Shown one piece after another: positions 32,944 to 38,954 of a stretch of 38,954 nt of DNA (positions are counted from its first letter, which is position 1; the number at the start of each line of letters is the position of its first letter). This DNA comes from Chitinophagaceae bacterium (GTDB lineage: Bacteria; Bacteroidota; Bacteroidia; Chitinophagales; Chitinophagaceae): positions 1 to 38,954 of the forward strand of contig JAACZQ010000006.1 in the NCBI GenBank assembly GCA_009996675.1. Direction: 5' to 3'. A program made the position numbers and the translations under genes. The notes beneath the pieces were generated by a model that had not been told where the DNA came from, did not search any database, and worked only from the letters and a program-made list of their open reading frames with translations.

Positions 32944-33137
32944 CGCAACGTTAAAGCATTGGCGATGTGGCGGTATTCTGTGTTACGTCTGCCTGGTGCC
33001 GTTGCTGATTAAAAATACAAAAGCTCATTATTTATTCTATTGCTCGGCGTTATTCGTCTGATGAAACCAAAGCTGAGTAGCGAACAAAAGTTGAGAATAT
33101 ATTCGTCGCCCGCCATATTGCCAATGCAATGTTAGCA
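32944..33137 (-). repeat. attC-like site 5
   Basis: 194 nt. Plus-strand ends CGCAAC...GTTAGCA; arms GCATTGGCGATGTGGCGG and CCGCCATATTGCCAATGC pair at every position, with two G.T wobbles. The right end GTTAGCACCAGTTG matches the start of cassette 5 (GTTAGCACCAATTG) at 13 of 14 positions. Confidence 0.93.
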
Positions 33138-33151
33138 CCAGTTGTTCTCTG

Positions 33152-33916
33152 TTACCTAAATAGTCTGTCCTCAATAAACTTTAAATTTTTATTTACAAAG
33201 AACATATCAGGTTCATGTTTTAATGCCCTTACCCGTATTTCAAAGTTTGGATTCTCAATGTTTTTCGAATCGAATAAAATGAGTCCAATACCAAATTGTC
33301 TACTAAGTGTGTCAAGCCGTGTTAGATCCTCGATTTGGGAATCGTTAGGAACAACAATGTATGATTTGTGTGAAAATATCTTGTATGCACAGGCCTGTCC
33401 AAAAGCTGTGATAAGCCCATTTGAATCAATCTTGATTTCCCCTACAACAATTTCAGTGGGGAACAGAACTATATCGCTTCGTTTCGATTCTCTTATTCCA
33501 ACAACATCTGGAGTTCCCCATTTGTCTCGAAATATATTTCCGCCTAGCCCAATAGCCTTGGTACATTCTTCAAGTTCATTTACTAACCAATCAGCAAAAG
33601 GTTTATAAAAGTCCTCTTCTTTTATGGCTTTTCTTGATGTTGTCCTTACAGTTGTTGTTGGTAATTGGTCTGGTTGTGTTCCAACGTCTTCTTTGAATTT
33701 AACTAGCCGAAATACACCCCTGTCAGGTTTGTAGACAATGTCTGGAAATCTAACGTCCAAATCCCAAGTGGCTCCACTGATTGTGTTTGGCATAAAGGAA
33801 GGGTTGGCTTCAAGAATTTGCCTCCCAAGTTCTGAATATCGTATCCCTTCAGGCTTGTTCTCCAAAAGTTCAAAAGCAATGTTTCTAATCTGTCCAGTTA
33901 TTGTTGTCGTCGCCAT
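33152..33916 (-). CDS. Cassette 5: winged-helix plus PD-(D/E)xK-like nuclease protein
   Basis: The product has 254 residues. Residues about 1-70 resemble a HARE-HTH-type winged helix (ITGQIRNIAFELLENKPEGIRYSELGRQI). The C-terminal region has WGTPDVVGIRE, then EIVVGEIKID, a spacing that fits the D...ExK catalytic core of restriction-like nucleases. Metal-dependent DNA cleavage is plausible, perhaps as a defence or addiction function, but no methyltransferase is next to it. Cassette ends match over 13 of 14 bases. Confidence 0.72.
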   Translation of the reverse strand: MATTTITGQIRNIAFELLENKPEGIRYSELGRQILEANPSFMPNTISGATWDLDVRFPDIVYKPDRGVFRLVKFKEDVGTQPDQLPTTTVRTTSRKAIKEEDFYKPFADWLVNELEECTKAIGLGGNIFRDKWGTPDVVGIRESKRSDIVLFPTEIVVGEIKIDSNGLITAFGQACAYKIFSHKSYIVVPNDSQIEDLTRLDTLSRQFGIGLILFDSKNIENPNFEIRVRALKHEPDMFFVNKNLKFIEDRLFR

Positions 33917-33957
33917 GTGTTGTTTATCGGTTATTTGGGTGTTGCTTTACAATTGGT

Positions 33958-34154
33958 GCTAACGAACAGGGCTTGCTGCAGGTGTGGCATTAGTATTCCG
34001 TCTGCCCGGAGCCGCTGCTGGTTGATGATTTAAAAGTACAAGTTAAGAACTAAAGCTCAATAGTATTCCGTCAAGCCCGGACTGAAGCACAATGCAGAGA
34101 TGAAGTCGAAGCTAACAACGTCCAGCCACACTTGCAGCAAACCCCATGTTAGTA
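33958..34154 (-). repeat. attC-like site 4
   Basis: 197 nt. Plus-strand ends GCTAAC...GTTAGTA; arms GGGCTTGCTGCAGGTGTGGC and GCCACACTTGCAGCAAACCC pair with one mismatch, one extra base and one G.T. The left spacer begins GAAC where most sites have GTTA. The right end fits the start of cassette 4 (GTTAGYAGCA). Confidence 0.9.
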
Positions 34155-34200
34155 GCATACCAAAATGAGTAAGCCGTCTTTTCGTTGTTTCAATTACGCT

Positions 34201-34977
34201 TTACTTTCTATACTTTTTTGCAAGCGAAATTTCATTATTAGCTGTCTCAATTAGGAATACAAGCCATGCTTTTGCGGGAATAATTTCACCTTTACTTTCA
34301 GTATTAATAGCTGTGTCAAAACCCCACGGCGAAATCCAAGTATCATTTTCTTCTTCAACGTCAACATACTTCTGTAATGCTTTTTCTATTCCATTTGGGT
34401 CGGTCAAATTTGTTGCTTCTCCAATGTCACATGAAAGCCATTTATGTAACCATGAAGTAAGGTACTCCCATTGTGTAGTGTCAAATGTTTTTGATTGTTG
34501 TCCTGCTGGAAATGTTGGTTCAAGTGTGCTTAGCTTTTCTATTCTTACTCCTTGTCTGTCTTGGTCAATACCTAAAGCAAATGCTCTGTTCCAAACTCTC
34601 ATGTCTGCTTGGGCTTGTCTTATTTGAGTCATGTCAAGAGAGCAACTATATGAATGTGATATTTTAAGTTGGAAGAAAGCAGTTTTTGCAAATGGAATTT
34701 GGTCAATGTAAACCGTAACAGCAATGTCCGAGCCGTAAAGGTCTGTTTGATTAACACCTTTACGATGCAAAAGTGCAAGTTGGCTTGTCATTCTTGTAGG
34801 TGTCAAAACTCCTACATCACAACCATATCTTCCACGAGCAAAATTTCCTGTAATGCTATTCATTAGAGGCTCTTCTGATAATGGTCTGCCTTTAAGCCAT
34901 TGTCTAATTGAGTTTGATGTGTCATGCAAAACTGCGGCGGCAACTTTGTCAAAATCTATGTCGGTAGGAAATGGCAT
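34201..34977 (-). CDS. Cassette 4: hypothetical protein with Mrr-like D...QxK motif
   Basis: The product has 258 residues, soluble, with no signal peptide. LYGSDIAVTVYIDQIPFAKTAFFQLK gives an Asp followed by QLK, as in Mrr-like and DUF4297-like nucleases where the catalytic ExK is QxK. RGRYGCDVGVLTP further upstream may belong to the same fold. Nuclease activity is an inference from this spacing alone. The ATG lies 61 nt after the crossover point. Confidence 0.65.
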   Translation of the reverse strand: MPFPTDIDFDKVAAAVLHDTSNSIRQWLKGRPLSEEPLMNSITGNFARGRYGCDVGVLTPTRMTSQLALLHRKGVNQTDLYGSDIAVTVYIDQIPFAKTAFFQLKISHSYSCSLDMTQIRQAQADMRVWNRAFALGIDQDRQGVRIEKLSTLEPTFPAGQQSKTFDTTQWEYLTSWLHKWLSCDIGEATNLTDPNGIEKALQKYVDVEEENDTWISPWGFDTAINTESKGEIIPAKAWLVFLIETANNEISLAKKYRK

Positions 34978-35033
34978 ACAGTCTTTCTTATTAGTTGTAT
35001 CGTTTTAGTATTGGGATGTTCAAATTGGTTGCT

Positions 35034-35194
35034 GCTAACGTTAAAGGCTTTGCGAAGGTTGGGAAAAATATTCTGTCGCTTGCTTGGCCACTAAAGACTC
35101 GATTAGCTAAAGCCAAATTACTGAAGCTGGGTCAGAATTCCTACTGTCGATGGGCCTGCTTTGTCACCCAACTTTTGCAAAGCTGATGTTAGCG
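35034..35194 (-). repeat. attC-like site 3
   Basis: 161 nt. Plus-strand ends GCTAAC...GTTAGCG; arms GCTTTGCGAAGGTTGGG and CCCAACTTTTGCAAAGC form a fully paired 17-bp stem with two G.T wobbles; on the gene strand these two would be A.C mismatches. The right end GTTAGCGGCAGTAAT matches the start of cassette 3 (GTTAGCGGCAATAAT) at 14 of 15 positions. Confidence 0.95.
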
Positions 35195-35213
35195 GCAGTA
35201 ATCGAGTTTTTGG

Positions 35214-35738
35214 TTAGGCTTTTACTCCAACCATGCCAAACAAACAGGTAAGCATTATTGCAAATCCTGTATAAAATATCCATTCCATAGTTAGCAAATC
35301 AGTCTTATTTCCATATCTGGCTTCTGCCTTACTATAAAATTTTATATAGCCAGATCGGTTTGCGTCAAATGGTATAAACTCTCGATTATTTTTCTTCCAA
35401 AACCTCCATCGGAAAAAGTGATATTGAATGAAACAGAATAAAGGGAGATAACAAATGGTATAGTTGTTAATAAGTAAAAGTAGCGATAACAAAAACCATA
35501 AACCTGAGAAATAAGCTTTTCGAAATCTTATCCCAAAAGTTCCAGTGCTAATAAAAGCCCACGATAAGATTCCTATAGTTAGTGAGTTACTAACATGTAA
35601 TTTGGGGGTTCTGTCAGCTGAAAAAAAGTCAATAATAACGGATAAAAATAAAATTACTAAAGATAAGATGTCAATTCTGTCTAACGGTTCTAAAGTAAAA
35701 CGAAGAAATGTATAACGCTTAATTTGATGCTCACTCAT
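35214..35738 (-). CDS. Cassette 3: hypothetical membrane protein, 174 residues
   Basis: The ATG at 35738 lies 14 nt after the crossover point; a start at 35759 would lie inside attC-2. Four hydrophobic spans (roughly residues 25-42, 52-70, 77-100 and 148-168) surround a basic loop (RWRFWKKNNREF). I do not recognise the family. The very short leader means any promoter must lie upstream, in the attC or the preceding cassettes. Confidence 0.7.
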   Translation of the reverse strand: MSEHQIKRYTFLRFTLEPLDRIDILSLVILFLSVIIDFFSADRTPKLHVSNSLTIGILSWAFISTGTFGIRFRKAYFSGLWFLLSLLLLINNYTICYLPLFCFIQYHFFRWRFWKKNNREFIPFDANRSGYIKFYSKAEARYGNKTDLLTMEWIFYTGFAIMLTCLFGMVGVKA

Positions 35739-35747
35739 ATTATTGCC

Positions 35748-35942
35748 GCTAACGTTCATCGGCTTTCTGCTGTGCTGATATTCTGTGTTTTCTCAGCCTG
35801 GAACAGCAGCCGATTAAAAAACCAAAGTACAAAATATATTCATCTGTTCATGTGCGTTCGGTCTGCCGAAACTGCTGCTGATAAGCGATTTGCTGCTGAA
35901 ATTTTTTCCGTCAGCCAGCATAGCAGAAAACCGCTGTTAGCG
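35748..35942 (-). repeat. attC-like site 2
   Basis: 195 nt. Plus-strand ends CGCTAAC...GTTAGCG; arms GGCTTTCTGCTGTGCTGA and CAGCATAGCAGAAAACC pair with one mismatch and one G.T. The stem sequence differs from the others, but the pairing is kept. Both ends begin GTTAGCGGCA on the gene side. Confidence 0.9.
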
Positions 35943-35952
35943 GCATGGCTGT

Positions 35953-36795
35953 TTATCTCATCCAGTCTCTTACTTCTACAATGTTGCCCTGATAGTCAAA
36001 TTTGAAAAGCTTCTCTTCGGTAATATATCCGCCAAAAGCATTTTTCGCTCTGTATTTGTGTCGCACCTGATAAGAGGCAAAACCTACTTGCTTAGTGTCA
36101 TTAAGTTTAACTACGTTGCTCCATTCAACAGCTTTGTAACTGTCTGGGTCATTTAGATAATTACTTTTTAGATAGTCAACTACTTGTTGAACAGATGCGT
36201 CCCACTCACTGTTATAAACCACTTCTTTTGATGAAGATGACTTCTTGTTGTCGTCGCCAAAGAAAGTGACGTAACCTACAATAGCTAAACTGATTATTAA
36301 AATCCATGCACGACCTGAAAGTTTAGGTGTGGTTGCTGGGGGTTGAACTGGTTGGCTAACGGCAGGATTGCTTGTTGTCTTCCTTTTCTTTGGTTTTTCA
36401 GGTATTGCTTCTATTTGGTCGTCAAAGTCATAAACGCTATGTTCATCTGAATTGTATATTTCTTCAAAAATTTGAACGATTTCCGATGCTGTATTTTCAA
36501 CATCCCTGTCAGAGTTTAGAAGAATATCCTTTGCATAGTTCTCATCTTTTTCTAATGAAAAACCCAAAGCAGCAAATTTTGGTTTTAGGTTCTTATTCAA
36601 TGACTTTTCAAAATAGTGTGAAACAGCTTCAAAGCGTATCAAGTCTTTTGGACTATCCTTTACAAGCTGGCAGTAATAGCCATTCCCGCCGCTGTTTTCA
36701 GCATCCATTTTACCATTCTGAATGATAAAGTGTCCCTGATTGTTTTTAAGCTTTGTAAGCAGTTCTTTTAATTGGTTAAAATACTCTTGTTGCAC
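35953..36795 (-). CDS. Cassette 2: hypothetical single-span protein, 280 residues
   Basis: The start is GTG at 36795. The N-terminal domain (about 1-125) is a mixed alpha/beta unit (NQGHFIIQNGKMDAENSGGNG). A Pro/Lys/Thr-rich linker precedes one membrane span (about 163-180, WILIISLAIVGYVTFFG). The C-terminal domain (about 195-280) has DYLKSNYLNDPDSYKAVEWSNVVKL, resembling small extracytoplasmic domains of unknown function. It follows the other gene of the cassette by 16 nt. Confidence 0.65.
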   Translation of the reverse strand: MQQEYFNQLKELLTKLKNNQGHFIIQNGKMDAENSGGNGYYCQLVKDSPKDLIRFEAVSHYFEKSLNKNLKPKFAALGFSLEKDENYAKDILLNSDRDVENTASEIVQIFEEIYNSDEHSVYDFDDQIEAIPEKPKKRKTTSNPAVSQPVQPPATTPKLSGRAWILIISLAIVGYVTFFGDDNKKSSSSKEVVYNSEWDASVQQVVDYLKSNYLNDPDSYKAVEWSNVVKLNDTKQVGFASYQVRHKYRAKNAFGGYITEEKLFKFDYQGNIVEVRDWMR

Positions 36796-36811
36796 AATTG
36801 GTTGTTTAGTA

Positions 36812-37411
36812 TCAGAATTTCAGTTTGTTATTCAGTATTTTTTCAATTCTGGTGCAGCTTTCTTTATTGTTCGCATAAATGCCTTCAACTTCAAATTCAT
36901 TAATCCGAAGTGTTGGTCTTAGTCCGTGTTGCTGCGGCAACAAGTCTCTGAAGCAATCAAGATAAGCTCTTTGAGCAGTCCTGCCGCCGTGGAAATTGAA
37001 GTCAGTCGTCGTTTTTGATTTTCTATACTTGTCGGCTTTCTCTTTATAAAGCTTGCACATGCCTTTCCATTCGTCTATAGAAAAGTTCAACTTCAGTTCA
37101 GATGGATATAGTTCAAGTGTTTTCAGTCGTGCAGAACTAAAATGCTGATGCTCGTCAAATTCAAAAATGAAGTTGTATTCTCCGCCGAAATAGGCATCAC
37201 ACTCCAAGCATTGAGTTCTTTTACTTTGGTTAGCAGCCAAGTCACCGTTCAAGTTGCGAAAGATTGTGTCAATGGTAGAGTGCCATTTTCCGAAATGGTC
37301 GCTTGTATGCTTGTTAATAAACCATTCAAAGGACTTGTCCAATTGTGGTTTTTGTCCAATTACAGACCCTATGATTTCCGTAATGAGTTTTTGTTTGTCT
37401 CCAACTGGCAT
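36812..37411 (-). CDS. Cassette 2: hypothetical protein with endonuclease-like ExD motif
   Basis: The product has 199 residues. CLECDAYFGGEYNFIFEFDEHQHFSSARLKTLELYP looks like a small restriction-fold core in which an acidic EFDEHQH takes the place of the ExD...QH motif of Vsr/DUF559-like nucleases. The C-terminus ends ESCTRIEKILNNKLKF. No function can be proven. It is the first gene of a two-gene cassette and starts 31 nt after the crossover point. Confidence 0.6.
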   Translation of the reverse strand: MPVGDKQKLITEIIGSVIGQKPQLDKSFEWFINKHTSDHFGKWHSTIDTIFRNLNGDLAANQSKRTQCLECDAYFGGEYNFIFEFDEHQHFSSARLKTLELYPSELKLNFSIDEWKGMCKLYKEKADKYRKSKTTTDFNFHGGRTAQRAYLDCFRDLLPQQHGLRPTLRINEFEVEGIYANNKESCTRIEKILNNKLKF

Positions 37412-37437
37412 AAGTAGAGGGATTGAATTGGCTTGCC

Positions 37438-37630
37438 GCTAACGTTCGAGTATTGCTGCAGGTGGGGGATTTTATAATGTCCAGCCCGGAACTGCAGCTT
37501 GGCTTTATTTTGTTGATGAAGTTAAGAACTTTTGCTGGGCTTTATTCGTCGAGCCCGAACTACTGCTGATAGTAGCACATAGTTGATGTTTCAATGTCCA
37601 GCCCCACTTGCAGTAATACTTTTGTTGGGC
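37438..37630 (-). repeat. attC-like site 1
   Basis: 193 nt. Plus-strand ends CGCTAAC...GTTGGGC; arms AGTATTGCTGCAGGTGGGG and CCCCACTTGCAGTAATACT pair along 19 bp with two G.T wobbles. It is the site nearest the presumed integrase end. Its right end should match the start of the truncated cassette 1, which lies outside the window. Confidence 0.93.
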
Positions 37631-37641
37631 GTTCGTGTAGG

Positions 37642-38954
37642 TCAATTCGCCATTTCTTCTCTTTCAACAATGAATTCAACTTTTGCTTTATTGTACTTTG
37701 TGTTACAGGTCTGGCAAATGAGAAAATTAATATTTCCTTGTGCAATGAATTTGACGTTAGAATCGTCACCTTTTGTGTCTGATACTCTTAGTCCTACTTG
37801 CCGAGCCTTTTCAAAAAAGTCCTCATTAGCTTTAACCATATACCAAAACCCATAAGCGTTTGTTCCTTTTTTAAGAACCTTAAAAGTATTGTCAGGGTTG
37901 TTAAGTTTATTTACGAATTCATTGTATTCTTCTTCGTTATTAATCATTTCAGTTCCACATTTGTAACAGAATATTTCGCCTCTTTCTAAATGTCCGACCT
38001 TGTTTCTTACTTTCCAATCAAGACCTGGTTGCATGTTCCACTTCCTTTGAATCAATTCATTATGTTTCTTTTCCAAAGATTTTTGAGAGCAACAGCTTCC
38101 ACATAGATTGCAAACATAAGGTCCATACTTTTCATAATTGTTAGCAGGATTATGTTTAGAATAGTTGCACCGTACAGTATCTCTTGAATCAATTAAATTA
38201 TCGCATCTGCTTTTTATTGCTGTTTTCTTTGCACCTAAACAATGATTAAGGTAAACGGTCTGCTTATTGTCGCATTGAGAATTTGAGCATATAAAATTTG
38301 AGATACGATAATAGCTGTAGTATCCTTCCTTATTAGGCTTTAGGATATGACCACATGAACGACAGTTAAGATGCTTTAAGTAGATACTAATTTTGTTCAA
38401 CAAACCTAAAAAATCGAAATATCCTTTTTTGTCAAATGGAATGTTTAAAATTGAGAAGAAATTGGCTAACGTAAAATCGCCGTAATAGTTCGGTAATTGA
38501 ATTGATTGATTTGCATCGTAACAACTTCCACCTCTGCACCACCAGCAATCATGTTTGTATGTTCTGTCTTTCCCATCCTCATTAAATCTGACACCTTCGC
38601 AGAATTCAACGTTTCGTGGAATTGGGATTTGTTTTAATGACACTATTGCTTTGCTTCCATCTTCATTTTCTCTGGTTTCATCTGGAATGCTTCTGCCATT
38701 ACATTTTTCAAAAAAACCATTTAAGGATAGCAATGAAACGGTATCATTCTCTATATGTTTAGTTAGAATTGAAAAAATTGATTCTTCGTTTAAAAAATTA
38801 CCACCACTAACGCTATCAATTGAAGCTAAAATGATGTTGCAAGAAAAATCCAATTGAAATTGTTTTCCTTCCGAAAAAGTATGTGTCAAGTTTTTTAATG
38901 CCGATATTCTTTCGAAAGAAATACCGTTTGCATTCCGTGACAACAAATGGAATA
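37642..38954 (-). CDS. Cassette 1: large zinc-ribbon-rich protein, 5' end outside the window
   Basis: The frame is open through the right edge; codons before 38946 read on in frame, so the start is not in the window. At least 437 residues are seen. It has many Cys pairs: CWWCRGGSC, CRSCGHIL, CSNSQC, CNLCGSCC, CYKCGTEM and CQTCNTKYN, which suggests several zinc ribbons, with DNA or RNA binding as one possibility. Cys-rich blocks alternate with hydrophobic strands. I do not recognise the family. The stop is 12 nt from attC-1. Confidence 0.72.
   Translation of the reverse strand, partial: FHLLSRNANGISFERISALKNLTHTFSEGKQFQLDFSCNIILASIDSVSGGNFLNEESIFSILTKHIENDTVSLLSLNGFFEKCNGRSIPDETRENEDGSKAIVSLKQIPIPRNVEFCEGVRFNEDGKDRTYKHDCWWCRGGSCYDANQSIQLPNYYGDFTLANFFSILNIPFDKKGYFDFLGLLNKISIYLKHLNCRSCGHILKPNKEGYYSYYRISNFICSNSQCDNKQTVYLNHCLGAKKTAIKSRCDNLIDSRDTVRCNYSKHNPANNYEKYGPYVCNLCGSCCSQKSLEKKHNELIQRKWNMQPGLDWKVRNKVGHLERGEIFCYKCGTEMINNEEEYNEFVNKLNNPDNTFKVLKKGTNAYGFWYMVKANEDFFEKARQVGLRVSDTKGDDSNVKFIAQGNINFLICQTCNTKYNKAKVEFIVEREEMAN

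Larger units (their letters stand above)
24064..38954 (-). mobile_element. Integron-type gene cassette array (14 cassettes, continues past the right edge)
   Basis: All 20 genes lie on the minus strand, in 14 units separated by attC-like imperfect palindromes, named attC-1 to attC-14 from right to left. Stop codons usually lie within a few tens of bases of the following site, and start codons lie 14-106 nt after the crossover point. For most units the first bases (GTT...) recur at the end of the same unit: mercury cassette GTTAGTGGC/GTTAGTGGC, DUF389 cassette GTTACCTGC/GTTACCTGC, parDE cassette GTTAGCTGTG/GTTAGCTGTG, glycosylase cassette GTTGGGCGCA/GTTGGGCGCA. That is what excision and insertion at G|TT predicts. 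No integrase or attI is in the window; both would be expected to the right. An integrase-less array is the alternative. Confidence 0.85.

Noticed and set aside
24064..37630. The inter-gene palindromes as Rho-independent terminators, REP elements or CRISPR repeats
   Set aside because: They are 131-258 nt long, pair better on the non-transcribed strand, lack T tracts, and their ends match the ends of the neighbouring gene units, which none of these classes predicts.
38555..38857. 100-codon plus-strand frame near the right edge
   Set aside because: It is antisense to the Cys-rich cassette 1 protein, which has clear zinc-ribbon motifs, and it opposes the direction of the whole array.
24064..38954. 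The array as a transposon or insertion-sequence cluster
   Set aside because: No transposase gene or terminal target duplication was seen, and the units have different genes between similar sites.

Overview
The window looks like a chromosomal segment of a Bacteroidota bacterium, most likely of the Chitinophagaceae/Sphingobacteriia type. Supporting signs are TAnnTTTG-type -7 promoter elements, LytS/LytTR two-component pairs, a DUF5690 transporter-like protein, a large BNR/sortilin-like secreted protein, and many small lipoproteins. No rRNA, tRNA or CRISPR array was recognised.

Region 1 (1-24002) is ordinary chromosome with genes on both strands. It holds a WG-repeat lipoprotein followed by two membrane proteins, then a TPR sensor kinase with its LytTR response regulator and a PAS/HTH-like regulator. 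Next come a second, orphan LytS-type kinase facing an unknown gene across a perfect palindrome, mnmH (tRNA 2-selenouridine synthase), a SixA-like phosphatase, an EamA transporter, a GT-B glycosyltransferase and a PLP aminotransferase. The stretch ends with the BNR protein, a DUF5690 protein, msrB, adk, a VOC protein, small hypothetical proteins and an M61-like peptidase whose HExxH motif reads HHMGH.

Region 2 (about 24064-38954) is different. It is visibly more AT-rich, and all 20 genes lie on the minus strand, in 14 compact units of one to three genes. Each unit is followed by a 131-258 nt imperfect inverted repeat with GCTAAC...GTTAGC-like ends. The first bases of each unit (GTT...) are repeated as the last bases of the same unit, on the far side of its genes, and not within the same repeat. 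This is the signature of integron cassettes exchanged at G|TT inside attC sites. The plus strand, which is the cassettes' bottom strand, pairs through G.T wobbles where the gene strand would have A.C mismatches, as expected for sites recombined as folded single-stranded DNA. No integrase or attI lies in the window; if present, they should lie beyond the right edge. I read the region as a long integron cassette array, or an integrase-less attC cluster, in a phylum where such arrays are little described, with R boxes and lengths that differ from the textbook attC.

Cassette cargo includes two toxin-antitoxin modules (higBA, parDE), a mercury-uptake operon (ArsR regulator, MerT-MerP fusion, GDCCVYCSYG protein) and a DNA-deoxyinosine glycosylase. 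It also includes RDD and DUF389 membrane proteins, a cupin, three proteins with nuclease-like motifs, and a large zinc-ribbon protein cut by the right edge. The toxin-antitoxin and mercury cassettes carry recognisable promoters and operators. Most other cassettes have only 14-72 nt between the crossover point and the start codon and probably rely on read-through transcription.
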